Assembly: GCF_002234595.1 (NCBI RefSeq)
Contig: NZ_NMUL01000031.1
Location: 124,001-188,000, forward strand
DNA length: 64,000 nucleotides
Direction: 5' to 3'
Source of the DNA: Amycolatopsis vastitatis
GTDB taxonomy: Bacteria; Actinomycetota; Actinomycetes; Mycobacteriales; Pseudonocardiaceae
The position numbers and the translations under genes were made by a program. Positions 1 through 7,586 of this stretch are shown piece by piece (the stretch's first letter is position 1; the number at the start of each line of letters is the position of its first letter). The notes beneath the pieces were generated by a model that was given only the letters and a program-made list of their open reading frames with translations, had not been told where the DNA came from and searched no databases.

Positions 1-519
1 TCGACCGACGTGCTGCTGGCCACCACGGTCGCGCTGACGGCGGGCTTCCCGACCGTCGACGTCCAGGCGGTCAACGGCCAGCTCGGCGACGTCGACACGA
101 ACGTGTTCGACACGAACGTGATCACGTTGCCGGTTTCGCTCTCCGCGCTGGGCATCGACGCGAGCGCCGACAGCCACCGGATCTCCTACACGGTGGGCGT
201 CAGCGGCTTCTACGTCGCGCCGGGCACGACGAACGGGCTGATCGACTACGTCGGCACGCCGCTTTCGTTCGACGCGCTCGCGCCTGGCTACGCGGTGCAG
301 GGTGGCGGCGACGCCGCACTGGGCTACGTCGCGAAGCCGGGAACGGCGCTGGTCGTCACCCGGAACGCGGCGTCGGCCGCGGCCGACAACGCCCTCGGGC
401 TGCTGGCCATCGAGCACCACAACGCCGCGGGCAACCGGGCGAACGTGGTCAAGGTGGACGCGACGCAGGGCGCCCGGCCGGGGAACGACCGTCAGCCGAT
501 CGGGGCTGGTCACCGCTGA
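1..519 (+). CDS. C-terminal part of a secreted protein, possibly an S8 (subtilisin-like) peptidase
   Basis: The reading frame is open from the first base and stops at 519, so only the last ~172 residues are present. The visible part is Ser/Thr/Gly/Ala-rich and beta-strand-like, with stretches such as VSLSALGIDASADSHRISYT. It looks like the C-terminal beta domain of a large exported protein. I associate this kind of tail with actinobacterial S8 peptidases, but no catalytic motif is in the window, so the family is a guess. A strong hairpin terminator follows 29 bases after the stop. Confidence 0.5.
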   Translation, partial: STDVLLATTVALTAGFPTVDVQAVNGQLGDVDTNVFDTNVITLPVSLSALGIDASADSHRISYTVGVSGFYVAPGTTNGLIDYVGTPLSFDALAPGYAVQGGGDAALGYVAKPGTALVVTRNAASAAADNALGLLAIEHHNAAGNRANVVKVDATQGARPGNDRQPIGAGHR

Positions 520-548
520 CGGGCGGCAAGATCGATTGACGCAGGACC

Positions 549-588
549 AGGGGCGCTCTTCGCGGGTTTCCGCGGGGAGCGCCCCTTT
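549..588 (+). terminator. Intrinsic terminator after the partial secreted-protein gene
   Basis: A 10-bp stem (AGGGGCGCTC 549-558 with 577-586) encloses a second small CGCG/CGCG stem and is followed by TTT. It closes the transcript ending at 519. Confidence 0.7.
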
Positions 589-747
589 CACGTTCCCCCG
601 ATCGGGTGTCTCACCCTGCGGGAGGATGCGGCATAAGGGTGGTGCGGCTACGGCCGTTTGTCTACGGCCGGTAACCTTCCGGCTGCTGGCGTTTTGTTGC
701 GGTGGGCCATCGGTGCGGTCGGTGGTCCGGTCGACGGAGGTGTGTGG

Positions 748-1788
748 ATGCGGCTCGCGGTGATCCCAGGTGACGGGATCGGGCCCGAGGTGGTCTCCGA
801 GGCGCTGAAGGTGCTCGGCGAGGTAGCACCGACGGCGGAGACTACGAACTACGACCTCGGCGCCGCGCGATGGCACTCGACCGGCGAGCTGCTCCCCGAG
901 TCGGTCCTCGGCGAGCTCCGCCAGCACGACGCGATCCTGCTGGGCGCGGTCGGCGACCCGACGGTGCCGAGCGGAATCCTCGAGCGCGGCCTGCTGCTGC
1001 GCCTGCGGTTCGAAATGGACCACCACGTCAACCTGCGCCCGGCGCGGCTGTACCCGGGTGTCCGGGGCCCGCTCGCCGACGCGGGCGACGTCGACATGGT
1101 CGTCGTGCGCGAAGGCACCGAAGGCCCGTACGCGGGCACTGGTGGTCTGCTGCGCAAGGACACCGAGCACGAGATCGCGACGGAGGTCAGCGTCAACACG
1201 GCGTTCGGCGTCCGCCGCGTGGTCGCGGACGCGTTCAACCGCGCCGAGGCCCGCCCGCGCAAGCACCTGACGCTGGTGCACAAGACCAACGTGCTCGAGT
1301 ACGCCGGTTCGCTGTGGTCGCGGATCGTCGAAGAGGTCTCGCTGGAGCACCCGGAGGTGACGGTCGCGTACTCCCACGTGGACGCGGCGACCATCCACAT
1401 GGTGACGGACCCGTCCCGCTTCGACGTGATCGTGACGGACAACCTGTTCGGCGACATCATCACGGACCTGGCCGCGGCGGTGACCGGCGGAATCGGCCTC
1501 GCGGCCAGCGGCAACCTGGACATCACGCGGCGCAACCCGAGCATGTTCGAGCCGGTCCACGGGTCGGCGCCGGACATCGCGGGCCAGGGGCTCGCGGACC
1601 CGACGGCCGCGGTGCTGTCGGTGGCGCTGCTGCTGGACCACCTGGGACAGAAGGAACCGGCGCGGCGGATCGAGGCTTCGGTGGCGTTCGACCTCGCGAC
1701 GCGGGACCAGTCTTCGCCGGGCGCCACCCAGGCGATCGGGGACCGGCTCGCGGCGCTGGTTTCGTCCAACGTGCGGACGGCAGGCTGA
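748..1788 (+). CDS. leuB: 3-isopropylmalate dehydrogenase
   Basis: This enzyme oxidises and decarboxylates 3-isopropylmalate to 2-oxoisocaproate with NAD, the third step of leucine synthesis, in the cytoplasm. The 346-residue protein begins MRLAVIPGDGIGPEVV, the N-terminal signature of the isocitrate/isopropylmalate dehydrogenase family. The Mg-binding and cofactor motif TDNLFGD lies near residues 230-236, followed by FEPVHGSAPDIAG. The start is ATG 748, preceded by GGAGGTG; an in-frame upstream extension to 658 lacks family sequence. It is monocistronic with its own terminator. leuC and leuD lie 30 kb away, so the leu genes are split here. Confidence 0.96.
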   Translation: MRLAVIPGDGIGPEVVSEALKVLGEVAPTAETTNYDLGAARWHSTGELLPESVLGELRQHDAILLGAVGDPTVPSGILERGLLLRLRFEMDHHVNLRPARLYPGVRGPLADAGDVDMVVVREGTEGPYAGTGGLLRKDTEHEIATEVSVNTAFGVRRVVADAFNRAEARPRKHLTLVHKTNVLEYAGSLWSRIVEEVSLEHPEVTVAYSHVDAATIHMVTDPSRFDVIVTDNLFGDIITDLAAAVTGGIGLAASGNLDITRRNPSMFEPVHGSAPDIAGQGLADPTAAVLSVALLLDHLGQKEPARRIEASVAFDLATRDQSSPGATQAIGDRLAALVSSNVRTAG

Positions 1789-1798
1789 TTTTTCGGGG

Positions 1799-1832
1799 AA
1801 GCCCCGTGCCCTTGCCGGGTGCGGGGCTTTTT
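1799..1832 (+). terminator. Intrinsic terminator of leuB
   Basis: A 13-bp stem including two G-U pairs (1799-1811 with 1817-1829) has a 5-base loop and runs into TTTTT. Confidence 0.85.
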
Positions 1833-1880
1833 CATGCTCGGGGCAGCGTTTCCCGGATGGTGGGAGCTTGGCCCAGCTTG

Positions 1881-1909
1881 TGGACTCTTCCGGGAGCCTG
1901 TGGCATGAT
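1881..1909 (+). promoter_or_regulatory. Promoter of the cimA leader transcript
   Basis: A -35-like TGGACT (1881-1886) and a -10-like CATGAT (1904-1909) are 17 bases apart. Each matches four of six consensus bases. The expected start point, about 7 bases further, falls on the GTG of the leader peptide at 1916, which predicts a leaderless leader-peptide mRNA. This is a prediction from spacing only. Confidence 0.5.
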
Positions 1910-1915
1910 GCGAGC

Positions 1916-1960
1916 GTGACCAGCTTCGCGATCATTATCGACGAGCGCGCCGGACGATAG
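1916..1960 (+). CDS. Ile-rich leader peptide of cimA (14 aa)
   Basis: A GTG-initiated 14-codon frame encodes MTSFAIIIDERAGR and ends TAG. Three consecutive Ile codons (ATC ATT ATC, 1931-1939) sit in the middle, just before the first arm of a strong hairpin. This is the layout of a translation-controlled attenuator that senses charged tRNA-Ile. The downstream gene, cimA, feeds the citramalate route to isoleucine, so the sensed amino acid fits the pathway. The start lies where transcription is predicted to begin, so it would be read as a leaderless message. Confidence 0.7.
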   Translation: MTSFAIIIDERAGR

Positions 1961-1983
1961 CTCCACAAGAGCCCCCGGCGCGC
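1945..1983 (+). promoter_or_regulatory. Attenuator stem overlapping the leader peptide
   Basis: A perfect 9-bp stem pairs GCGCGCCGG (1945-1953, inside the leader codons) with CCGGCGCGC (1975-1983). A ribosome stalled at the Ile codons would cover the first arm and free the second. I could not identify one unambiguous antiterminator partner for the freed arm. The switch mechanism is therefore inferred from layout. Confidence 0.55.
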
Positions 1984-1985
1984 AA

Positions 1986-2014
1986 CCTCTCGCACCCACG
2001 CGGGAGGTTTTTTT
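1986..2014 (+). terminator. Attenuator terminator upstream of cimA
   Basis: CCTCTCGC (1986-1993) pairs with GCGGGAGG (2000-2007) over 8 bp with one G-U, with loop ACCCAC, followed by seven T. It lies between the leader peptide stop and the cimA start, so it would end transcription early unless antagonised. Confidence 0.8.
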
Positions 2015-2052
2015 GTTGCCCCGAAACGCCGCTTCGCCCCCAGGAGACCATC

Positions 2053-3657
2053 GTGACCCGCAAGGAGCCCGCCGATACCCCGCTCGGCGATGCCTTCCAC
2101 CTCTACGACACCACCCTGCGCGACGGTGCGCAGCGAGAGGGCATCTCCTACTCCGTCCAGGACAAGCTCGCCGTCGCGCGGCTGCTGGACGAGCTCGGCG
2201 TCGGGTTCATCGAAGGCGGCTGGCCCGGGGCGCTCCCCAAGGACACGGAGTTCTTCGCCCGCGCCGCGAAGGGCGAACTCAACCTGAAGCACGCGGCCCT
2301 CGTCGCCTTCGGGGCGACGCGCAAGGCCGGCACCACCGCCGACGTCGATCCGCAGGTCCGGGCGCTGCTCGACAGCGAGGCGCCCGTCATCACCCTCGTC
2401 GCCAAGTCCGACCTCAGGCACATCGAACGCGCGCTCCGCGTCGACGTCGACGAGGCCTGTGCCATGGTCCGGGACACCGTCGAATTCCTGACGAAAGAAG
2501 GCCGGCGGGTCTTCCTCGACGCCGAGCACTTCTTCGACGGCTACGCGTTTTCCCCCGGCACGTCGCTGAAGGTCCTCGACGCGGCCGCCCACGCGGGCGC
2601 CGACGTCCTCGTGCTCTGCGACACCAACGGCGGCCAGCTGCCGCTCGGCCTCGCCGAAACCGTCGGGAGCGTCAAGGAAAAGACCGGGTTCCGCCTCGGG
2701 ATCCACTGTCAGGACGACACTTCCTGCGCCGTGGCGAACTCCGTCGCCGCGGTGCAGGCCGGCGCCACGCACGTCCAGTGCACCGCCAACGGTTACGGGG
2801 AGCGGGCCGGCAACGCCGACCTCTTCGCCGTGACGGGAAATCTGGTGACCAAGCTCGGCATGGACGTCCTCCCGACCGGAGGCGCCGCCGAACTCACCCG
2901 GGTCTCCCATGCCCTTGCCGAAATCGCCAACCTCGCCCCCTACACCCACCAGGCTTACGTAGGGGCGTCGGCTTTCGCCCACAAGGCGGGACTGCACGCG
3001 AGCGCGATCAAGGTGGATCCGTTGCTGTACAACCACATCGATCCGTCTTCCGTCGGCAATGACATGCGGGTACTGGTCACCGAGATGGCCGGCAGGGCCA
3101 GCCTCGAGCTCAAGGGACGTGAGCTCGGGGTCGACCTTGCCGGCCGGCCCGAGGCGCTGACGAGCGCGATCACGAAGGTCAAGCGGCTCGAGGCGGAAGG
3201 CTGGTCCTTCGAGGCCGCCGACGCCTCCCTCGAACTCCTGCTGCGCCAGGAAGCCGACGTCCCGGCCGAGGCGCCGTTCGAGCTCGAGTCCTACCGCGTG
3301 GTGCTCGACCACCGCCCGGACGGCGAGGTCATGGCCGAGGCGACGGTCAAGGTGCACGTCGGCGGGCAACGCGTCATCGCCACCGCCGAGGGCATCGGCC
3401 CGGTGCACGCCCTCGACGCCGCCCTGCGGAAGGCGCTGTCCCCGCACCTGTCCTGGTTGGACAGTGTGGAGCTGGCCGACTACAAGGTCCGGATCCTCCA
3501 GGGCCACCCGGGCACCGACGCGGTGACGCGCGTGCTGGTCGAGAGCACCGACGGCGAACGCGAGTGGACCACCGTCGGCGTGCACGGCAACATCGTCGAG
3601 GCCAGCTGGCTCGCCCTGTGCGACGCGCTCGTGCACAAGAGCACCACCGTGGCCTGA
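2053..3657 (+). CDS. cimA: (R)-citramalate synthase
   Basis: The enzyme condenses acetyl-CoA with pyruvate to citramalate, opening the threonine-independent route to 2-oxobutyrate and isoleucine. The 534 residues hold an N-terminal HMGL-like TIM barrel with LYDTTLRDGAQREGIS near residue 17, the CTANGYGERAGNADLF segment, and a C-terminal LeuA allosteric domain from about residue 400. Length and order fit the CimA/LeuA2 family (TIGR00977 as remembered). The metal motif reads IHCQDD around residue 218, where many relatives have HxHND. Start is GTG 2053 after AGGAGA. Regulation is probably by the Ile-codon attenuator immediately upstream. Confidence 0.9.
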   Translation: MTRKEPADTPLGDAFHLYDTTLRDGAQREGISYSVQDKLAVARLLDELGVGFIEGGWPGALPKDTEFFARAAKGELNLKHAALVAFGATRKAGTTADVDPQVRALLDSEAPVITLVAKSDLRHIERALRVDVDEACAMVRDTVEFLTKEGRRVFLDAEHFFDGYAFSPGTSLKVLDAAAHAGADVLVLCDTNGGQLPLGLAETVGSVKEKTGFRLGIHCQDDTSCAVANSVAAVQAGATHVQCTANGYGERAGNADLFAVTGNLVTKLGMDVLPTGGAAELTRVSHALAEIANLAPYTHQAYVGASAFAHKAGLHASAIKVDPLLYNHIDPSSVGNDMRVLVTEMAGRASLELKGRELGVDLAGRPEALTSAITKVKRLEAEGWSFEAADASLELLLRQEADVPAEAPFELESYRVVLDHRPDGEVMAEATVKVHVGGQRVIATAEGIGPVHALDAALRKALSPHLSWLDSVELADYKVRILQGHPGTDAVTRVLVESTDGEREWTTVGVHGNIVEASWLALCDALVHKSTTVA

Positions 3658-3663
3658 GTCACG

Positions 3664-3782
3664 GTGACATCCGGGCCTTCGGCCCGGGCCGGGGGGCTCC
3701 GCCACCCGGAACCCCCGCAGGCTGTGACATCCGGGCCTTTGGCCCGGGCCGGGGGCTCCGCCACCCGGAACCCCCGCAGGCT
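3664..3782 (+). repeat. Tandem pair of 60-bp GC-rich palindromic repeats
   Basis: Two nearly identical units starting GTGACATCCGGGCC begin at 3664 and 3724. Each contains a GGGCC/GGCCC hairpin and GGGGGCTCCGCCACCCGG. A third, diverged copy lies inside sbcC at 25333-25384. The pair fills the gap between cimA and the FAH-family gene. It may act as a terminator, but there is no T tract. Confidence 0.85.
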
Positions 3783-3810
3783 GTTGGGCGGGCGCACGTA
3801 GACTGGCCGC

Positions 3811-4581
3811 GTGCGCCTAGCCCGAATTGCTCATCCCGGTGGTGTCGCGTTCGCTTCGGTCGAAGGGGACGGTGACGACGCCCAGGTCCTGGAGATCGCC
3901 GAGCACCCGTTCGGCCAGCCCAACTTCACCGGCAAGCGGTGGCCGCTGGCCGACGTCCGGCTGCTCGCGCCGATCCTGCCGTCCAAAGTGATCGCCGTCG
4001 GCCGCAACTACGCCAAGCACGCGGCCGAGTTCGGCAACGAGGTGCCCGCCGCGCCGATGCTGTTCCTCAAGCCGTCGACCACGGTCATCGGCCCGAACGC
4101 GGCCATCCGCCGCCCGTCCGGCGTCGGCCGCGTCGACTTCGAAGGCGAGCTCGCCATCGTGATCGGCCAGCCGGTCAAGAACGTGCCCGCGGCCCGCGCC
4201 GCGAGCGCGATCCTCGGCTACACCGTCGCCAACGACGTCAGTGCCCGCGACCTGCAGAAGTCCGACGGCCAGTGGGGCCGCGCGAAGGGCTTCGACACCT
4301 TCTGCCCGCTCGGGCCGTGGATCGAGACGTCGCTCGACGCGTCCGACCTGGCGCTGAAGTCCGAGGTCGACGGCGAGCTCAAGCAGGACGGCCGTACCTC
4401 GGACCTCGTCCACAAGATCCCTGAGCTCGTCGAGTTCGTCTCCGGGGTCATGACGCTGCTGCCCGGCGACGTCATCCTCACCGGCACCCCGGAGGGCGTC
4501 GGCCCGATCGAGGGCGGCCAGAGCGTCTCGATCACCATCGAAGGCATCGGCACCCTCACCAACCCGGTCGAAAACGTCTGA
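3811..4581 (+). CDS. Fumarylacetoacetate hydrolase (FAH) family protein
   Basis: This 256-residue cytoplasmic enzyme has the FAH/HpaG fold: an N-terminal variable part, then VIAVGRNYAKHAAEFGNE (about residues 66-83), DFEGELAIVIG with the metal-binding Glu pair, NDVSARDLQ and TGTPEGVGP. Members hydrolyse or decarboxylate small beta-diketo acids such as acylpyruvates and oxaloacetate; the substrate cannot be read here. GTG 3811 is preceded by TAGACT ending 6 bases upstream, which suggests a leaderless transcript. From memory, a gene of this family sits beside leuB and gltX in mycobacteria; gltX is absent here. Confidence 0.88.
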   Translation: MRLARIAHPGGVAFASVEGDGDDAQVLEIAEHPFGQPNFTGKRWPLADVRLLAPILPSKVIAVGRNYAKHAAEFGNEVPAAPMLFLKPSTTVIGPNAAIRRPSGVGRVDFEGELAIVIGQPVKNVPAARAASAILGYTVANDVSARDLQKSDGQWGRAKGFDTFCPLGPWIETSLDASDLALKSEVDGELKQDGRTSDLVHKIPELVEFVSGVMTLLPGDVILTGTPEGVGPIEGGQSVSITIEGIGTLTNPVENV

Positions 4582-4593
4582 CCCGAAGTCCGT

Positions 4594-4636
4594 GTGAAGG
4601 CCACCTCGGCGAACTCGAGGTGGCCTTCACGCTTTT
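4594..4636 (+). terminator. Terminator of the FAH-family gene, repeated-stem type
   Basis: GTGAAGGCCACCTCG (4594-4608) pairs perfectly with 4616-4630 around a 7-base loop and is followed by GCTTTT. The same 15-base stem recurs in the terminator at 30818. It also separates the FAH-family gene from the convergent monooxygenase. Confidence 0.85.
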
Positions 4637-5874
4637 CAGCGGCCCACCGGCTCCATCGGGCGGCGGGCGAAGGCCGGCGCGTGCTCCGGCCGCAGGCCCA
4701 GGCCCAGCAGCCGCGCCGGGAGGTACGACAGCCGGGGGAACCGTGCGAACAGCTTGATCATCGGTGCCGGCGGGCCGTTGCGCTTGCCCGCCATCACCGC
4801 GCGCATCACGGTCCGGTGCAGCACTCGCTGCAGGCCCTGCACCAGCAGCGTCGGCGCCAGCCGGCGCGAACGCACCTTCGCCAGGTCCGCCTCCGAAGGA
4901 CGGCCCCGGAGCAGCGGCTCAGCCAGCAGCGTCGTCGCCGCGACCGCGTCCTGCACCGCCAGGTTGATACCGACGCCGCCGATCGGCGACATCGCGTGCG
5001 CCGCGTCGCCGATGCAGAGCAGCCCGTCGACGTGCCACTTGCGCAGCAGGTTGAGCCGCACGTCGAGCATCTTGACGTCGTCCATCGACTCCAGTTCGTG
5101 CACGCGGTCGGCGAACTCGGGGCAGATCTGCGTGACGTTGTGGCGGAACGCCTCGATGCCCTGCTTGCCCAGGTCCTCGCCCTTGGGGCTGAGGTAGGCG
5201 ATCTGGAAGAAGCCGGGGCGGGGGAGCGGCACCGCGAACCGGCGGTCCCGCATCCTCGGCATCAGCATGCCGCCCTCCTCGTTCTCGTGCCGCGAGAGCC
5301 GGAACCACCAGACGTCGAACGGGCAGTCGTACTCGTGCGGCACGAGACCGGCTTCACGCCGCGCCAGCGACCACCGGCCGTCCGCGGCGATGACCAGGTC
5401 GGCGCGCAGTTCACCGGTTTCGCCGTCCGCCGTGCGGTAGGTGATGCCGGCGACCCGGCCGTGCTCGCGGACCAGGCCGGTGCACTCGGTCTCCGTCCGC
5501 AGGACGAAGGTCGGCTCCTTCCGCGCGCTCTCGGCGAGCAGGTCGAGGAAGTCCCACTGCGGCACCATCGCGATGTAGGGGTGCGGCACCCGCAGGCGGG
5601 TGAAGTCCGCGAGTTTCATCAGCGTGCCGTCCTCCATCGGGAAGCCCGCCGCGGTCAGCTCGCTGTGCGGCAGGGCGTGGAACTTCTCGCCGAGGCCCAG
5701 CTCGTCGAGCAGGGTGAGCGTCGAGGGGTGCACCGTGTCGCCGCGGAAGTCGCGCAGGAAGTCGGCGTGCTTCTCCAGCACCGTCACCTCGACGCCGGCC
5801 CGGGCCAGCAGAAGCCCCGCGACCATCCCGGCCGGCCCGCCACCGATGACGACGCAGGTCGTGCGTTCGGCCAT
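4636..5874 (-). CDS. FAD-dependent monooxygenase (PHBH/UbiH class)
   Basis: The 412-residue flavoprotein has the dinucleotide motif CVVIGGGPAGMVAGLLLARAG at the N-terminus, LVIAADGRWS in the middle and the second FAD motif LLCIGDAAHAMSPIGGVGIN near residue 285. This is the single-component aromatic hydroxylase/monooxygenase architecture, so it probably inserts oxygen using NAD(P)H. The substrate is not evident. I prefer ATG 5874 to ATG 5883 because AAGGGAG lies directly against 5883 but at a normal 9-base distance from 5874. An inverted repeat sits immediately upstream. The gene stands alone and faces the FAH-family gene. Confidence 0.85.
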   Translation of the reverse strand: MAERTTCVVIGGGPAGMVAGLLLARAGVEVTVLEKHADFLRDFRGDTVHPSTLTLLDELGLGEKFHALPHSELTAAGFPMEDGTLMKLADFTRLRVPHPYIAMVPQWDFLDLLAESARKEPTFVLRTETECTGLVREHGRVAGITYRTADGETGELRADLVIAADGRWSLARREAGLVPHEYDCPFDVWWFRLSRHENEEGGMLMPRMRDRRFAVPLPRPGFFQIAYLSPKGEDLGKQGIEAFRHNVTQICPEFADRVHELESMDDVKMLDVRLNLLRKWHVDGLLCIGDAAHAMSPIGGVGINLAVQDAVAATTLLAEPLLRGRPSEADLAKVRSRRLAPTLLVQGLQRVLHRTVMRAVMAGKRNGPPAPMIKLFARFPRLSYLPARLLGLGLRPEHAPAFARRPMEPVGR

Positions 5875-5888
5875 CTCGACCATCTCCC

Positions 5889-5910
5889 TTATTCATCGCT
5901 TGTTGAATAA
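5889..5910. promoter_or_regulatory. Inverted repeat, likely operator of the monooxygenase gene
   Basis: TTATTCA (5889-5895) and TGAATAA (5904-5910) are perfect inverted copies separated by 8 bases. The site overlaps the ribosome-binding region of the monooxygenase. It resembles a dimeric repressor site; no regulator gene is adjacent. Confidence 0.5.
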
Positions 5911-6345
5911 CCTGAGAATGCACCTCCACGAGGCCGGCGTCAAGCGATGTGGCGAGGGATACGCTGATCGGGCGACGGACGGGGCGGCGGTGGTCCGTCC
6001 GTGTCCGGGGTGTTTCATCCGCGTTTCGGGGAGGGACGGCGCGAGAAACCGTCCAAACGCGACCGTTTGCCGGATCTCGTCAACCACTGTGGGTGCGGCG
6101 TCGTCCCGAGTCGCCGACGGACCCTTGTGGACAGAACGATTTCCGTTGGGCTGCAACACTTTTTGTTCAGAGCGTGTCTTCGGCTGCCCGTCCGTCGGGG
6201 TGCGCGCCGAGGAGTCGCGCCGTGGCCGGATAACCGAAAGAAGACGGTCCGCCAACTGGGAGTAGAGCCGATGCGCCGGAACAGGCGAGTGGCAATCACC
6301 TCTTTGGCAGCGTCGCGAACGCGGCGGTTGCCCTAGCCTCACTGG
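5911..6345. other. Intergenic region between monooxygenase and HAD gene
   Basis: No convincing gene is seen on either strand. The region is more AT-rich than its surroundings, with runs such as CACTTTTTGTT near 6160. It presumably holds the divergent promoters. TAGCCT at 6334-6339 is placed as a -10 for a leaderless HAD gene. Confidence 0.5.
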
Positions 6346-7173
6346 GTGGATTTCGCCCTGGCACCCCGGACCCCTTCGCGAACCGCCCCGCCCGCCGCGG
6401 TGGCGTCCGAGCCCTGGGCGCCGCCCGAGCTCCGGCTGGTGTGCCTGGACATCGACGACACCTTGATCGACTGCACCGCCGCGATCCGCCGCAGCCTCCA
6501 CATCCTCACCGGGCGGGGCGACCTGTGGCCGCTGTGGGACTTGATCACCGAGGAGCACGTCGCCCTGGTCGTCGCGGGAGAGCTCGACTACGCGACCATG
6601 CATCAGCGGCGCACCGACTGCTTCCTCGCCGAGATCGGCATCCTCGCCGACGCCGAGCAGGTCAGCTCCTTCGAGCGTCGCCGAAGAGAGCTGCTCGACC
6701 ACTCCTGGCAACTGTTCGACGACGTCGTCCCGTGCCTGGAGTGGCTGCGCGCCGCCGGGCTGACCCTGGCTGCTGTGACGAACGCCTCGGGTGTCCACCA
6801 GCGGAAGAAGATCGCCGACCTGGGCCTGGCGCCGTTCTTCGACCACGTCGCCATCGCCGGCGAGCTGGGGGTGGCGAAGCCCGACCCGGTGATGTTCCAC
6901 ACGGTCTGCCTGGGCCTGGGCTGCGCCCCCGCCCAGGCGGTCCACGTGGGGGACAAGCTGGACACCGACGCGATCGGCGCCCGCGACGCGGGCCTCGGAG
7001 CGGTGTGGCTCGACCGCGACGGCATCGGCGAGCGCGCGCCCGAAGGTGTCCACACGGTCGCCGGCCTCGCTGAGCTGCCTGAGCTGCTGGTTTCGGAGTA
7101 CGCCACGATCGGGGTCCCCGCTCAGCGCAGCACGGGCACCCCCGCGTTCACCGTCCGGAACGGCGTGCTCTAG
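6346..7173 (+). CDS. HAD-family hydrolase (phosphatase-like)
   Basis: The 275-residue protein has HAD motif I as CLDIDDTLID near residue 37, motif II as AAVTNASG, a motif III lysine in GVAKPDP and motif IV in HVGDKLDTDAIGARDAGL. A helical cap domain lies between motifs I and II. This fits a small-molecule phosphatase of the YjjG/phosphoglycolate-phosphatase type; the substrate is unknown. GTG 6346 lies 6 bases after TAGCCT, so a leaderless message is likely. It is followed closely by the tRNA pair. Confidence 0.88.
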   Translation: MDFALAPRTPSRTAPPAAVASEPWAPPELRLVCLDIDDTLIDCTAAIRRSLHILTGRGDLWPLWDLITEEHVALVVAGELDYATMHQRRTDCFLAEIGILADAEQVSSFERRRRELLDHSWQLFDDVVPCLEWLRAAGLTLAAVTNASGVHQRKKIADLGLAPFFDHVAIAGELGVAKPDPVMFHTVCLGLGCAPAQAVHVGDKLDTDAIGARDAGLGAVWLDRDGIGERAPEGVHTVAGLAELPELLVSEYATIGVPAQRSTGTPAFTVRNGVL

Positions 7174-7222
7174 TATTTCTCCTCGTGCGGCGCTGAACCG
7201 GCCAGCCGGAGCAGTACCTCAC

Positions 7223-7294
7223 TGGGGTATGGTGTAATTGGCAGCACGACTGGTTCTGGTCCAGTTAGTCTAGGTTCGAGTCCTGGTACCCCAG
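7223..7294 (+). tRNA. tRNA-Gln(CTG)
   Basis: The 72-base cloverleaf has acceptor TGGGGTA pairing with TACCCCA, D arm GTGTAATTGGCAGCAC, anticodon stem ACTGG/CCAGT with loop TTCTGGT (anticodon CTG) and T arm TTCGAGT. The discriminator is G 7294. CCA is not encoded. It is paired with tRNA-Glu downstream. Confidence 0.95.
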
Positions 7295-7395
7295 CTGCGG
7301 AGAGTGACCCCCCTGCGGGGCGAGAAATCGCCTCTGGTAAGTTCTCTCCAGCAAGAAAACAGAAAAGCCCCTGGGAAACCAGGGAAAGATCCTAA

Positions 7396-7468
7396 GCCCC
7401 CGTCGTCTAGCGGCCTAGGACGCCGGCCTCTCACGCCGGTAGCGTGGGTTCGAATCCCATCGGGGGTA
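7396..7468 (+). tRNA. tRNA-Glu(CTC)
   Basis: The acceptor arms are GCCCCCG and CGGGGGT (first pair G-U), the anticodon stem is CCGGC/GCCGG with loop CTCTCAC (anticodon CTC), and the T arm contains GGTTCGAATCC. The discriminator A 7468 is followed by CCA at 7469-7471, so the 3' CCA may be encoded, unlike in the upstream tRNA-Gln. Confidence 0.95.
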
Positions 7469-7486
7469 CCAGCAGTTACCACCCAA

Positions 7487-7517
7487 GCTCGGCTGACCCA
7501 GGTCAGCCGGGCTTTTT
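7487..7517 (+). terminator. Terminator of the tRNA operon
   Basis: GCTCGGCTGAC (7487-7497) pairs with GTCAGCCGGGC (7502-7512) with one G-U, followed by TTTTT. Confidence 0.85.
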
Positions 7518-7534
7518 GCTTTGGTCGGCCGGAG

Positions 7535-7572
7535 CGGGCCGTCTCCCTTGCTTCGGGGAGACGGCCCGTTTT
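7535..7572. terminator. Second hairpin terminator between tRNAs and protease gene
   Basis: CGGGCCGTCTCCC (7535-7547) pairs perfectly with 7556-7568 and is followed by TTTT on the plus strand. It lies just past the stop of the convergent protease gene and may serve both strands. Confidence 0.75.
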
Positions 7573-7586
7573 CGGGTAACCGATGC

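Noticed and set aside
5893..7053. A 386-codon minus-strand frame opposite the HAD gene
   Set aside because: It is antisense to a gene with all HAD motifs and shows no recognisable domain.
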